Below, one piece after another: positions 42,696 through 52,389 of a stretch of 64,000 nt of DNA; position 1 is the stretch's first letter; each line of letters opens with the position of its first letter. The position numbers and the translations under genes were made by a program. The notes under the pieces were generated by a model. It ran no database searches and was not told the origin of the DNA. It was given only the letters and a program-made list of their open reading frames with translations. Source of the stretch: DASXYG01 sp036502625 (lineage in GTDB: Bacteria > Actinomycetota > Actinomycetes > Streptosporangiales > Streptosporangiaceae); the NCBI GenBank assembly GCA_036502625.1, contig DASXYG010000002.1:62001-126000 (forward strand), read 5' to 3'.

Positions 42696-43440
42696 GCCGC
42701 ACGACGCGACGCTGGACGTCCTCGGATGCAGCGGCGGCTGGTCCGACGCCGGCCGCGCCTGCTCCGGCTACCTGCTCACCGCGAACGGCGGCCGCGTCTG
42801 GATCGACGCCGGCACCGGCACGTTCGAGCGCCTGCTCCGCCGCGGCCCGCTCGCCGACGTCGACGCCGTCTGGCTCACCCACCTGCACCCCGACCACTGC
42901 GCCGACCTCCTGATGGCGTTCCAGGCCATGGCGTACGGCGACGTAGGCACGGACCGCCTGCCGGTCTACGGCCCGCCGGGCTGGGCCGCGGTGTTCGACG
43001 CGTTCCTCGGCGAGGAGGTCGCCGAGGTCTTCGAGATCCACGATCTCGAAGACGGCGCGGTGCACGACCTGGGCGGCACCCCGTACACCGCGGTGGCCAC
43101 CCACCACGGCATGCCGAGCTTCGGGCTGCGCGCCGACCTCGGCGGCCGCACGTTCGCCTACACCTCCGACACCGGCCCCGGCCCCGGCACCGTACGGATC
43201 GCCGACGGCGCCGACACCCTGCTGGCCGAGGCCTTCCTGTCGCTGCCCGGAGCGCGCGCCTTCACCTCGGTGTCCACGCCGAAGCAGGCCGGGGCGTACG
43301 CGCACGAGGGGGGCGTACGCCAGCTCGTGCTCACCCACCTGCACCCGGACGCCGACCCGTCGGCCGCGGTGCGCCGGGCCTCCACGGCCTTCGCCGGGCC
43401 GATCAGCGTGGCCACCGAGGGCGCCGTCATCAGCCTGTGA
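42682..43440 (+). CDS. MBL-fold metallo-hydrolase
   Basis: 252 residues, RNase Z/ElaC-like branch. The metal motif HLHPDHCADL has His67, His69, Asp71 and His72; ATHHGMPSFG near 140 and YTSDTGPG give further ligands, and LTHLHPDADP the C-terminal one. The substrate is unknown. Its ATG lies inside the end of the PerM-like gene, so it is translated from the same mRNA. Confidence 0.9.
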   Translation: MTPTEPHDATLDVLGCSGGWSDAGRACSGYLLTANGGRVWIDAGTGTFERLLRRGPLADVDAVWLTHLHPDHCADLLMAFQAMAYGDVGTDRLPVYGPPGWAAVFDAFLGEEVAEVFEIHDLEDGAVHDLGGTPYTAVATHHGMPSFGLRADLGGRTFAYTSDTGPGPGTVRIADGADTLLAEAFLSLPGARAFTSVSTPKQAGAYAHEGGVRQLVLTHLHPDADPSAAVRRASTAFAGPISVATEGAVISL

Positions 43441-43481
43441 AAGTGATCCACGGGGACCGTAGCGGTGAGGAGACCGGCTGG

Positions 43482-44351
43482 ATGCGGGCACCTGAGGTCC
43501 GGCGCGCGCTGGCCGCGGCCACGTCGATCGTCGCGGCGCTCGGCCTGCCCGTCGACGACGCGGTCGTTCTCCACAACTCGAACAAGCTCACGCTGCGCCT
43601 GCTGCCGTGTGACGTCGTCGCCCGCGTCGCGCCGGAAGCGCAGCAGGTCGCGCGGTTCGAGATCGGGCTCGCCCGGCGGCTGGCCGAAACGCGGAGCCCG
43701 GTGGCCGCCCTCGACCCCCGAGTGGACCCGCGGGTCCACGAGCGTGACGGCTTCGTCGTCACACTGTGGACCTACTACGGACCCGCCATGGCCGGGGAGG
43801 TTGCGCCGGGCGACTACGCGGACGCGCTGGAGCGGCTGCACGCCGGCATGCGCGAGCTCGACGTCCGGACGCCGCACTTCACCGATCGGGTGGACGAGGC
43901 GCAGCGCCTCGTGGAGAGCGCCGACCTCACCCCGGAGCTCGCCGACGCGGATCGGGAACTGCTCGTCACCTCGCTGCGGAGCCGCAGACGGGCCATCGCC
44001 GGCCACGGCGCCGCCGAGCAGCCCCTGCACGGCGAGCCGCATCCGGGCAACGTGCTCGGCACGCCGTACGGACCGGTGTTCATCGACTTCGAGACCTGCT
44101 GCCGCGGACCCGTCGAGTTCGACCTCGCCCATGTCCCCGAAGACGTGCCCGAGCGCTATGCCGGCGCCGACGAAGCCCTGCTGAGCGAGTGCCGGGGCCT
44201 CGTCCTCGCCATGGTCGCCGCGTGGCGCTGGGATCCGGGCGACCAGTTCCCGGAGAAGCGGCGAGCGGCCCGCCTGCTCCTCGGCGCCCTGCGAATGGGT
44301 CCGCCGTGGCCGCCGCTCGACCTCGTGATGCGCCGGCCGGACGGCCCGTGA
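43482..44351 (+). CDS. APH-family phosphotransferase
   Basis: 289 residues from ATG 43482 (GAGGAG 9 nt upstream). A GTG at 43437 overlapping the MBL stop would add 15 atypical residues. Catalytic loop HGEPHPGNVLG and metal site FIDFE identify the aminoglycoside/choline-kinase-like APH family. An acidic C-terminal domain binds the small substrate. Many such proteins phosphorylate metabolites; drug resistance is not implied. Confidence 0.87.
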   Translation: MRAPEVRRALAAATSIVAALGLPVDDAVVLHNSNKLTLRLLPCDVVARVAPEAQQVARFEIGLARRLAETRSPVAALDPRVDPRVHERDGFVVTLWTYYGPAMAGEVAPGDYADALERLHAGMRELDVRTPHFTDRVDEAQRLVESADLTPELADADRELLVTSLRSRRRAIAGHGAAEQPLHGEPHPGNVLGTPYGPVFIDFETCCRGPVEFDLAHVPEDVPERYAGADEALLSECRGLVLAMVAAWRWDPGDQFPEKRRAARLLLGALRMGPPWPPLDLVMRRPDGP

Positions 44352-44358
44352 GACCGCC

Positions 44359-45612
44359 CTACGGCCGGTGCGCGGCGCGCGAGATCCGTACGGCGGCCGC
44401 GGCGATCGCGAGGGCGATCGTGGCGACGGCCGACCACAGGAGGGTCACGTGCGCGCCGACGGTCGTCACGAACGGCCCGGCGATCAAGGTGCCGAGCGGC
44501 GGCGCGAGGTTCACCACGGCGGACCACGCTGCGGATGTGCGCGCCAGCAGGTGCGGCGGCGATTCCCGCTGGAGCAGCGTGCGCGCGAGCGGCCCGTACG
44601 GCGCGTAGATCAGCCCGCCGGCGCAGAAGGCCGCGAGGGCGATGGGCAGCGACGCGCCGAGCCCGAGCGGCAGCAGCGTCACGCCCCACCCGGCCACGAT
44701 CGTGATGGCCGCGGGCCAGAGCGGCAGCCGCCGCAGCGCCCCGGTCAACAGCGCGCCGACCAGCCCGCCTGCGGCCAGCAGCGTCCAGAAGACGCCGAGC
44801 AACTGGGCCGAGCCCGTGTCGGCCACATAGACGGGCAGCGCCACCTCGACCGGGCCGTAGAGCAGGTAGAAGACGAAGGAGAGCGTGATCAGCGCGAGGA
44901 TCCGCGGGTTGCCCGCCAGCGCCCGCAGCAGGCCCGCGCCGCGCGCCGGTCGCGGGTCGTCGTCCTGGGGCGGCTCGGGCGGCCAGCGGCGGCGCGTCCA
45001 GGTCAGCGTGGCGCCGAGCAGCAGCCAGGTCAGCGCGTCGATCCCGAGGACGGCAGGCGCCCCGATCGCCGCGATCAGCACGCCGCCGAGCGCCGGCCCG
45101 GCGAGCAGCGCCAGCCAGTCGAGGGTGCCGAGTAGGGAGTTCGCGCTGCGCAGCCGGTCGCCGGGCGCCAGCTCGGCGACCATCGTGGCCTTGCCCGCCC
45201 CCGACCACGCGTAGAGCACCGACGAGCACGCCAGCAGCGTGACGTAGACCGCCGGGGTGAGCGCGCCCATCGCGGCGGCGGCGGGCACCGCGGCGAGGCA
45301 TCCGCCGCGCGCCACCGCGTTGGCGATCAGCAGCCACCGCCCGTCGCGGTGGCCGAGCCACCGGGCGAGCGGCGCGGCGAGCACCACCCCGGGAAGGGTG
45401 AACGCGGCCACGGCGAGCCCGGCCAGCGCGCCGCCACCGCCGTGCGGCGCCAGCCTGATGGCCAGCCACGGCACGGCCACCCCGGTCATCCCGTCGCCGA
45501 CGGCGGACAGCCCCAGGCCGGGCAGCGCCGCCCGGATCGCCGGCCGCGCGAGCACCGGGCGGTACGAGTCCAGCATCCCGGTATCGTCGCCGCCGGGCGC
45601 CCGCCCGCGCAT
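44359..45612 (-). CDS. MFS transporter, 12-helix (MDR-like)
   Basis: 417 residues from ATG 45612, which has AGGA 6 nt upstream; an ATG at 45576 (MLDSYRPVLA) is the alternative. About 12 helices with ARWLGHRDGRWLL as motif A. Compared with the transporter at 29 kb it has a longer central loop (RRRWPPEPPQDDD). Converges on the APH gene with 7 nt between stops. Confidence 0.85.
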   Translation of the reverse strand: MRGRAPGGDDTGMLDSYRPVLARPAIRAALPGLGLSAVGDGMTGVAVPWLAIRLAPHGGGGALAGLAVAAFTLPGVVLAAPLARWLGHRDGRWLLIANAVARGGCLAAVPAAAAMGALTPAVYVTLLACSSVLYAWSGAGKATMVAELAPGDRLRSANSLLGTLDWLALLAGPALGGVLIAAIGAPAVLGIDALTWLLLGATLTWTRRRWPPEPPQDDDPRPARGAGLLRALAGNPRILALITLSFVFYLLYGPVEVALPVYVADTGSAQLLGVFWTLLAAGGLVGALLTGALRRLPLWPAAITIVAGWGVTLLPLGLGASLPIALAAFCAGGLIYAPYGPLARTLLQRESPPHLLARTSAAWSAVVNLAPPLGTLIAGPFVTTVGAHVTLLWSAVATIALAIAAAAVRISRAAHRP

Positions 45613-45649
45613 CTTGATTCCTGCCCGGCCCGCGGCCGAGCCGGGCCGG

Positions 45650-46144
45650 TCAGCCCGCGAAGCCGCCGGGGTCGAGGCTGGGCAGCGAGCCGGGCGGCAG
45701 GCCGGCGCGTTTGCGGAGGTCCTCGGTGAACGTCTTGTTGCAGGCGCTCTGCGCGGTGATGGTGTTCGCGCCCTCGGTGCAGGTACGGAACGCGCTGAAC
45801 TCCGGCCACACGGCCGCCAGCGAGGCGAAGAGCAGCACGCTGAAGGCCAGCCCGATGATGCCGAACGTGATGCCGCCCACCGAGCCGGGCGCGCGCCGGT
45901 CGTTCGCCCGCGCCCGCCGCCGCGCCCGCACACCCAGCACCACCGCGGCCACCCCCGCGATGGGCGCGAGCACCACCAGCGGCGGCGCGCTCATCATCAG
46001 GTTCATGATCTCAATGGCGAGCACGACGGCCATCAATCCAAGGAACAGGGCGTACATCCCGCCGCGCTCGGCGGGCCGCGTTCCGGCCGGGGACTTGCCG
46101 GGCGCCGGTCCGTCGCCGCCGTCAGGTGGATTGGGCTGCGACAC
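45650..46144 (-). CDS. DUF4190-like membrane protein
   Basis: 164 residues from GTG 46144 (GGAG 5 nt upstream; a GTG at 46177 is possible). A Pro/Gly-rich cytoplasmic leader is followed by three to four helices, with the basic loop RARRRARANDRR between helices 2 and 3 as in DUF4190 proteins. The C-terminal part outside the membrane has two cysteines (CTEGANTITAQSACNK). Function unknown. Confidence 0.75.
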   Translation of the reverse strand: MSQPNPPDGGDGPAPGKSPAGTRPAERGGMYALFLGLMAVVLAIEIMNLMMSAPPLVVLAPIAGVAAVVLGVRARRRARANDRRAPGSVGGITFGIIGLAFSVLLFASLAAVWPEFSAFRTCTEGANTITAQSACNKTFTEDLRKRAGLPPGSLPSLDPGGFAG

Positions 46145-46311
46145 GGGCTCTCCATTCGGCACGGGTCGGCTGGGCACGTCACCGGCCTGCCGACTATCGT
46201 GAGGACCAACGGTTGCACCCTACCGACGCGTTTCGGTGCGTCCGCCGTCCTTGACCCAGCGCTCCCGAGGAGCACCACGCCCATGCCAAGGCGCCCGTCC
46301 GGAGACGGCTC

Positions 46312-46914
46312 GTGACGCGACGGCTCGTCGTCCTCGTCTCGGGTACCGGTTCCAACCTCCAGGCGCTCCTCGACGCCGCCCGCGCCGGCGGCTACGGCGC
46401 CGAGGTGGTCGCGGTCGGCGCCGACCGCCACGGCACCGGCGGCCTCGACCGCGCGAAGGCCGCGGGCCTGCCGGTCTTCGTGGAGCAGGTCCGCGCCCAC
46501 CCCGACCGCGACGCCTGGGACACCGCGCTGACCGGCGCCGTCGCCGCGTACGAACCCGATCTCGTCGTGTCGGCGGGGTTCATGAAGCTGCTCGGCCCCC
46601 GCTTCCTCGACCGGTTCACCGTCGTCAACACCCATCCGGCGCTGCTGCCGGCATTCCCCGGCGCGCACGCGGTGCGCGACGCCCTGGCGTACGGCGTGCG
46701 GGTCACCGGATGCACCGTCCACCTGGTCGACTCGGGGGTGGACACCGGGCCGATCATCGCCCAGCGTGCCGTAGAGGTCGCCGAAAGTGACGACGAGGCC
46801 GTGTTGCACGAGAGAATCAAGACCGTCGAGCGCACACTGCTCGTCGACGTCGTGGGCCGCATGGCGCGCGACGGCTGGACCCACAACGGCAGGAAGGTAA
46901 GGATCGGCCGGTGA
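46312..46914 (+). CDS. purN: Phosphoribosylglycinamide formyltransferase
   Basis: 200 residues; transfers formyl from 10-formyl-THF to GAR in purine synthesis. SGTGSNLQALLDA binds phosphate, NTHPALLPAFPG carries the catalytic His, and VDSGVDTGPII the Asp. GGAG lies 7 nt before the GTG. The stop overlaps the purH start (GTGA). Confidence 0.95.
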   Translation: MTRRLVVLVSGTGSNLQALLDAARAGGYGAEVVAVGADRHGTGGLDRAKAAGLPVFVEQVRAHPDRDAWDTALTGAVAAYEPDLVVSAGFMKLLGPRFLDRFTVVNTHPALLPAFPGAHAVRDALAYGVRVTGCTVHLVDSGVDTGPIIAQRAVEVAESDDEAVLHERIKTVERTLLVDVVGRMARDGWTHNGRKVRIGR

Positions 46915-48470
46915 CCCAGATCTCCATTCGCCGCGCGTTGATCAGCGTGTACGACAAGTCCGGGATCGAGGACCTGGCCCGCGGCCTGCACCAGGCCGGG
47001 ATCCAGATCGTCTCCACCGGCTCCACGGCCGCGCGCATCGCCGACGCGGGCGTGCCGGTGAGCAAGGTCGAGAAGCTGACCGGGTTCCCCGAGTGCCTCG
47101 ACGGCCGGGTCAAGACCCTGCACCCGCGCATCCACGCGGGCCTGCTGGCCGACCGGCGCAACCCCGAGCACGTCCAGCAGCTCGACGAGCTCGACGTCGA
47201 ACCGTTCGAGCTGCTGATCTCGAACCTCTACCCGTTCACGCAGACCGTCGCGTCCGGCGCGGAGCCCGACGACTGCGTCGAGCAGATCGACATCGGCGGC
47301 CCCGCCATGGTGCGCGCAGCGGCGAAGAACCACGCCAACGTCGCGGTCGTCGTCGACCCGGGCGCGTACTCCGACGTCCTGGCCGCGATCGCCTCCGGCG
47401 GGTTCACGCTGGAGCAGCGCAAGCGCCTCGCCGCCCGCGCGTACGCCCACACCGCCGAGTACGACGCGGCCGTGGCGTCCTGGTTCGCCGCCTCCTACGC
47501 CCCCGACGACAGCGCCGCGGAGACCGGCTGGCCGGACTTCATCGGGTTCGCGGAGCACCGCAAGACCCCGCTGCGCTACGGCGAGAACCCGCACCAGCCC
47601 GCCGCGCTGTACTCCTCGGCTTCCGGCGGCCTCGCCGACGCCGAGCAGGTGCACGGCAAGGAGATGTCGTACAACAACTACGTCGACACCGACGCCGCGC
47701 GCCGCGCCGCGTACGACTTCGGCGAGCCCTGCGTCGCGATCATCAAGCACGCGAACCCGTGCGGCATCGCGGTCGGCGGCGACATCGCGGAGGCGCACCG
47801 CAAGGCGCACGCCTGCGACCCCGTCTCGGCGTACGGCGGCGTCATCGCCACGAACCGCCCCGTCTCGGTGGCGATGGCCGAGCAGGTCGCGGAGATCTTC
47901 ACCGAGGTCGTCGTGGCCCCGGGGTTCGACGACGGCGCGCTGGACGTCCTGACCCGCAAGAAGAACATCCGCCTGCTGCGCTGCGGTCCGCTGTCCGCTG
48001 AGCCGCGCGACGAATGGCGGCGCATCGACGGCGGCCTGCTCGTCCAGCGCGCCGACCTCGTCGACGCCCCCGGCGACGACCCCGCCGCGTGGGAGCTGAA
48101 GACCGGCGAGGCCGCCGACCCCGCCACCCTGGCCGACCTGGCGTTCGCCTGGCGGGCGATCCGCGCCGTGAAGTCCAACGCGATCCTGCTCGCCGCCGAC
48201 GGCGCCACCGTGGGCGTCGGCATGGGCCAGGTCAACCGGGTCGACTCGGCCCGCCTCGCGGTCAACCGCGCCGGCGACCGCGCCGCCGGTTCGGTAGCCG
48301 CGAGCGACGCGTTCTTCCCCTTCGCCGACGGCCTTGAGGTGCTGACCGCCGGGGGCGTCCGCGCGGTCGTCGAACCGGGCGGCTCCATCCGCGACGAGGA
48401 CGTCATCGAGGCGGCGGGCGCGGCGGGCATCACGCTCTACTTCACCGGCACCCGGCACTTCTACCACTGA
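46911..48470 (+). CDS. purH: Bifunctional AICAR formyltransferase / IMP cyclohydrolase
   Basis: 519 residues. The N-terminal MGS-like cyclohydrolase domain (about 1-200; LISVYDKSGIEDLA, DGRVKTLHPRIHAG) and C-terminal AICAR transformylase (LRYGENPHQPAALY, IKHANPCG, KSNAIL, DAFFPFADGLE) are intact. Completes IMP synthesis; coupled to purN. Confidence 0.96.
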   Translation: MTQISIRRALISVYDKSGIEDLARGLHQAGIQIVSTGSTAARIADAGVPVSKVEKLTGFPECLDGRVKTLHPRIHAGLLADRRNPEHVQQLDELDVEPFELLISNLYPFTQTVASGAEPDDCVEQIDIGGPAMVRAAAKNHANVAVVVDPGAYSDVLAAIASGGFTLEQRKRLAARAYAHTAEYDAAVASWFAASYAPDDSAAETGWPDFIGFAEHRKTPLRYGENPHQPAALYSSASGGLADAEQVHGKEMSYNNYVDTDAARRAAYDFGEPCVAIIKHANPCGIAVGGDIAEAHRKAHACDPVSAYGGVIATNRPVSVAMAEQVAEIFTEVVVAPGFDDGALDVLTRKKNIRLLRCGPLSAEPRDEWRRIDGGLLVQRADLVDAPGDDPAAWELKTGEAADPATLADLAFAWRAIRAVKSNAILLAADGATVGVGMGQVNRVDSARLAVNRAGDRAAGSVAASDAFFPFADGLEVLTAGGVRAVVEPGGSIRDEDVIEAAGAAGITLYFTGTRHFYH

Positions 48471-48491
48471 CCCGCCGCCGCCCACTCGGGC

Positions 48492-48518
48492 ACGGGGCCT
48501 CGGATTCCGGGGCCCCGT
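48492..48518 (+). terminator. Terminator after purH
   Basis: ACGGGGCCTCGG pairs with CCGGGGCCCCGT (one T-G wobble), loop ATT. It marks the boundary between the purine genes and the array. Confidence 0.7.
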
Positions 48519-48608
48519 ATAGGCCCGGAGACTCAAGATCGGGTGTCGAGTCTCACATCTTGCTCAAATCCGTGGACGGCATTTGTGGCCCACCGGGCAA
48601 GGTGGGGC

Positions 48609-50147
48609 ATGGCGCGGAGAAGGGTGAGGGCGAGCCCACCAGGCGGATACGCGGAACCGCCGCCCAGGGGCCCACGACCGGACAGACGATCGCGTGACGC
48701 GCGGGAGCGCGGTGGGTTAACGCTGGAATACCTCGCGATGGGCGTGCTGGCGGCGCTCATCGTCGCGCTGCTCGCGACGGCGAGTCTGGGCGGGACCTTC
48801 GCCGAGGGCGTCAAGATCGTGGTCTGCCGCATCGTCACCCTGGGCAAGGGCCCATGCGACACGATCGGCGGCGAGCAGAAGCCTGAGCAGCCCAACTACC
48901 TGCCCGTCTACTGCGATGCCCTGATCGACACCCGCGGCAGTGGCGTCTCGGGGAGCCTCGACCTCAAGGTCTTCAAGATCAACTACGCCACGAACTACTC
49001 GCTGATGTGGGAGAAGCTCGCGAACGGCGAGGTGTGGATCACCATCATGCCCAAGGACAAGAAGGGCACGGCGGAGGTCAAGGCCGGCGACTACGTGAGC
49101 CTCGGCGGGAACGCGCACGCGTCGATCGGCGATACGTACCAGTTCCAGAGCGACGACGAGGCCAACAAATGGGTGGACACGCTCCGCAATAACGTCAACG
49201 AGCACAACCCGGCGAGCTGGCGCTTCTGGAACCCGTTCGACGGCGGCGAGGTCAAGCTGAAGGAGCCGGTGATCCATGCGGAGACGACCGGCTACGGCGT
49301 GCAGGTCGGCGGGAACCTCGAGGTGGACATCCCGCTGGAGTTCGTGAACGTCAAGTTCGGCGAGGGCGTGACCGGAAAGCTCGACCGTGACGTGATCCAC
49401 GAGAAATGGCATCTCTGGGACCCGAAGAAGAACCGCTACTGGGACAACGATTCGATTTCCTACAAGCTCAGCGGCGAGATCGATCCCAGTGTGAACGGGA
49501 GCGTCGAGGTCCCGGGCGCGGCGGAGGTGGGCGGCCATGGCGGCCAGAAATACAAATGGACGTCCACGATCCGGTACATGTACAACCCGGACGGAACGGT
49601 CGCGAACATCCGCTGGATCACGACGTACGAGAACGGCTGGCAAGGCGGCGTCGATTCCAAGGCCGGACTGGTCTCCGGAAAGGTGAACGGTTCGACGACA
49701 AGTGAGGTGACCCGCTTCACGCAGCTCAATTTCGACGACCCGAACGACGCCACGGACCCGCTCTCGAAGAACGACGCCGAAAGCCAGCAGAAGGTCGCCC
49801 GCGACTACATCGACCAGCACGGGAAGGTCCTTCCGATGCCGATCCTCAACGCGATCACCGGAAAGACCGAGGCGGTGACCGACGACCCCGGGCCCGACGC
49901 CGATCCGCTCGACAGAATGATGTACGAGAAAGGCAAGGACTGGGCGTGGGAAGGCGACAACACGGAAAGCCAGGGGAGCATCGGTATCGGGCCGATCAGC
50001 CGCGACACGAGCCACCTGAGAAAGGTGACCGACAAGGCGAAGTACCTGGGCCCGCCCGTCGACGGCCATCGTAAGTACCTCGACTTCCCGGCCTGCGAGG
50101 CGTCGAAGGCGCCGAAGGAGCACGACTGGCGACTGGACGGATACTGA
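48609..50147 (+). CDS. Array large protein 1: pilin-like N-terminus, exported
   Basis: 512 residues from ATG 48609. A basic leader ends ARERGGLTLEYLAMGVLAAL: read as a prepilin, cleavage after Gly35 puts Glu40 and Tyr41 at +5 and +6, the Flp-pilin arrangement. One helix (37-58) follows, then about 450 residues outside the membrane, rich in Lys, Asn and Trp and mostly beta. Cysteines in VVCRIV, GPCDT, VYCDAL and FPACEA match those of the other four array proteins. It is the most diverged copy, lacking WCLSS and the central repeat-like Gly/Lys stretch. No function known. It is paired with the small protein 2 nt downstream. Confidence 0.8.
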   Translation: MARRRVRASPPGGYAEPPPRGPRPDRRSRDARERGGLTLEYLAMGVLAALIVALLATASLGGTFAEGVKIVVCRIVTLGKGPCDTIGGEQKPEQPNYLPVYCDALIDTRGSGVSGSLDLKVFKINYATNYSLMWEKLANGEVWITIMPKDKKGTAEVKAGDYVSLGGNAHASIGDTYQFQSDDEANKWVDTLRNNVNEHNPASWRFWNPFDGGEVKLKEPVIHAETTGYGVQVGGNLEVDIPLEFVNVKFGEGVTGKLDRDVIHEKWHLWDPKKNRYWDNDSISYKLSGEIDPSVNGSVEVPGAAEVGGHGGQKYKWTSTIRYMYNPDGTVANIRWITTYENGWQGGVDSKAGLVSGKVNGSTTSEVTRFTQLNFDDPNDATDPLSKNDAESQQKVARDYIDQHGKVLPMPILNAITGKTEAVTDDPGPDADPLDRMMYEKGKDWAWEGDNTESQGSIGIGPISRDTSHLRKVTDKAKYLGPPVDGHRKYLDFPACEASKAPKEHDWRLDGY

Positions 50148-50149
50148 TC

Positions 50150-50560
50150 ATGGATCTCGTTCGCTCATGGCTGGCCGGGATCGCCGGCTGGGTGGCCGCG
50201 ATGTGGCTGACCGCGCTGCTCGGCCGCGCCGGCGGCGACCAGGGCGCGTTCGGCTCGCTGTTCGGCCGGGTGCTGTGGCTGTACCTGCCGCTGCTGGTGG
50301 CGTACGCGCTCATCGCCGGTGCCGCCGCCGGCGCGCACACCCGACCGCACCGGGAGAACCGGGTCCGCCACCTCGTGGCGGTGCTGCCGGTGCCCGTGCT
50401 GATGATCCTCCTTGCGACGGTCCTCGGCGCGGGCGGACCCGCCGCGTTGTCCGGTCTGGTGATGTCCGTCCTGTTCGCCTGCGTGGGCGGAGCGGCCGGA
50501 TGGGTGGGCGCGGACCTGCTCTGGATGCGGTTCACGCGCGACCGGGAATCGTACTTCTGA
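50150..50560 (+). CDS. Array small protein 1: four-helix membrane protein
   Basis: 136 residues starting MDLVRSWLAGIAGW. About four helices, with the basic loop HTRPHRENRVRH in the middle and a C-terminal DRESYF. It starts 2 nt after large protein 1, so the pair is translated together. It shares the DL-x-R-x-W start and basic loop with the four other small proteins. No family recognised. Confidence 0.8.
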   Translation: MDLVRSWLAGIAGWVAAMWLTALLGRAGGDQGAFGSLFGRVLWLYLPLLVAYALIAGAAAGAHTRPHRENRVRHLVAVLPVPVLMILLATVLGAGGPAALSGLVMSVLFACVGGAAGWVGADLLWMRFTRDRESYF

Positions 50561-50600
50561 CCAACTCCTGACCAACATCATCCGTCCTCAATTCGGACGA

Positions 50601-50625
50601 GGGGGCCCAAGTTACTTGGGCCCCC
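50601..50625 (+). terminator. Perfect GGGCCC hairpin before promoter P2
   Basis: GGGGGCCCAAG / CTTGGGCCCCC, an 11-bp perfect stem with loop TTA and TTT after it. It can terminate array pair 1, but similar hairpins sit at the same place before the other two array promoters. Confidence 0.7.
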
Positions 50626-50636
50626 TTTGATACGTA

Positions 50637-50671
50637 GGGCCCTGCCCTCCGAAAACTCCGCTGTGTAGCGT
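50637..50671 (+). promoter_or_regulatory. Array promoter P2
   Basis: GGGCCCTGCCCTCC (50637-50650), exactly 15 nt, then TAGCGT (50666-50671). The same spacing occurs in P4 and P5. Downstream, CTCAAGTAG and CTCAAATCG are direct repeats at 50683-50700. Confidence 0.65.
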
Positions 50672-50726
50672 CCCGACTAAAGCTCAAGTAGCTCAAATCG
50701 GCGCGGGGGTGAGGAGGCGGTCGGCC

Positions 50727-52319
50727 ATGCTGATCCGTCGGCGGGTGTATGGCGATCGTGGTTCGTCCTTCGCGCAGTGGCTTGCCCTCGGTGTGCTCGC
50801 CGCGGTCATCGTCGCGGGGCTGAGCCCGATCGTCGGAACGTCCGTGAGTGATGGCGTATCCCGGGTCATCTGCGAGATCGTCAACGGCGGCGACGCATCG
50901 AAATGCAAGGACCAGACCGGCGGAAACAAGATCGACACCAATCCGCAATGGTGCCTGAGCTCGATGGAGTCCAACGGGTACAACTACGGAATGAGCTTCC
51001 TGGTCTTCAAGATCGGTGCGGGCTTCAAGGAGATCAGGTACGACTCCCGCGAAGAGGACCTCGACGGGAAGGTCAAGCACTACATTTACGTCGCGTACGT
51101 CAATTCCGGCGATGCCGGCATCGATCTGGAGAAGGCCAAAGGCGGCAAGAAGATCGACGTAGGCGGCGGCCTCAGCCTCAATTACGGTGACATGTACCGG
51201 CTGACGCCGGATCAGTACAAGAAGTTCCACGATGGGCTGGATCTCTGGCAGATGTATCTCCAGGCGTTGCAGGCACCGGACCCGGGCGGCGGCATGGGCG
51301 GCGGCGGCTTCGGGGTCTGGGAGGCGTACAAGATCATGGCGCACCAGAAGGGGCTCGACTGGCCGCCGAAGATGGCGATCGACCCGACGATCACCTTCGC
51401 CGAGGGCACGGCGCAGGGCAAGGGCGAGGGCTCGATCCCCATCAACCTGGACAAGAAGCTCCAGTCGCCCGGCAAGTACCTCCTTCCGAACGGCGCCACG
51501 GTGGGCACCACCCAGGCGCACACGGTGACCGTCGAGCACTGGAACATCTACCAGGACCCGCAGGGCAACATCCTCCCGGCGACCGCGACGTACCACACGA
51601 CCTCCGGCACCTACACGATCGGCGTCGACCGCACGGGCACGAAGAAGCCCACCGATACCAAGCGCGGCGGAAGCGTGAACGTCGGCGCCACCGCGACATA
51701 CGACTACAGCAACACCACCCGCGTCACGCGTGACGACAAGTCCGGGAAGCTGCGCAACATCCGCTACGTCATCACCTACGGCGACAAGGGCAGCCTGAAC
51801 CGCGGTGTCGAGGTCAACGGCAAGGACCGCGGCAAGGGCAACAAGTCCGCGGGCGGCGGCTACAGCGACACGCACAGCGATGGCAAGCTGCACACCGAGG
51901 TCATCCAGATCAACTTCGCCCTCGACGACCCCGCCAACCAGCAGATCGGCGAGAACTGGCTGAAGAACCACGGCCTGGAGATGCCGCCGGAGGTCGTGAA
52001 CGAGGTGTTCCCGAAGACCGGCGCGGTGCCCGGCATCCCGGACGACAAGCCGACCGCCGCTCCGCCGCCGGCCAACGCCGACCCGTTCGACAAGCTCATC
52101 TACGACCGCGCGATGGGCTGGAAGACCGACGCCGAGACCAAGGACCAGGCGAACGAGTTCAACGCCACGCTCCCGTTCGGCAAGGGCGTCGGGTTCAACC
52201 TGGCGGTCACCTCGGCACAGGCCAAGACGATGAAGGCGCAGATCCTCGACGCGCCGGGCAGCGACGGGGAGCGGCACTGGATCGACTATCCCGACTGCAC
52301 GGATGCGGGGAACCACTGA
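50727..52319 (+). CDS. Array large protein 2: pilin-like N-terminus, exported
   Basis: 530 residues from ATG 50727 (GGAGG 9 nt upstream; GTG 50709 is an alternative). The N-terminus GDRGSSFAQWLALGVLAAV reads as a short basic leader, then a helix, with Gln17 and Trp18 at +5 and +6 after Gly12. Conserved cysteines: VICEIV, SKCKD, PQWCLSSM and the terminal DYPDC. The exterior part has a first domain (about 60-190; KEIRYDSREEDLDGKVKHY, KIDVGGG, YRLTPDQY), a helical WPPK linker, then a beta-rich domain (SNTTRVTRDDKSG). It ends AGNH. No enzyme motif seen. Confidence 0.8.
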   Translation: MLIRRRVYGDRGSSFAQWLALGVLAAVIVAGLSPIVGTSVSDGVSRVICEIVNGGDASKCKDQTGGNKIDTNPQWCLSSMESNGYNYGMSFLVFKIGAGFKEIRYDSREEDLDGKVKHYIYVAYVNSGDAGIDLEKAKGGKKIDVGGGLSLNYGDMYRLTPDQYKKFHDGLDLWQMYLQALQAPDPGGGMGGGGFGVWEAYKIMAHQKGLDWPPKMAIDPTITFAEGTAQGKGEGSIPINLDKKLQSPGKYLLPNGATVGTTQAHTVTVEHWNIYQDPQGNILPATATYHTTSGTYTIGVDRTGTKKPTDTKRGGSVNVGATATYDYSNTTRVTRDDKSGKLRNIRYVITYGDKGSLNRGVEVNGKDRGKGNKSAGGGYSDTHSDGKLHTEVIQINFALDDPANQQIGENWLKNHGLEMPPEVVNEVFPKTGAVPGIPDDKPTAAPPPANADPFDKLIYDRAMGWKTDAETKDQANEFNATLPFGKGVGFNLAVTSAQAKTMKAQILDAPGSDGERHWIDYPDCTDAGNH

Positions 52320-52389
52320 TGGGGACCATGGAAGGTGCGCGGCGCCCCGGGCGCTCGCCGTCCGTACCCCGAACGGGAGGTCGAGTGAC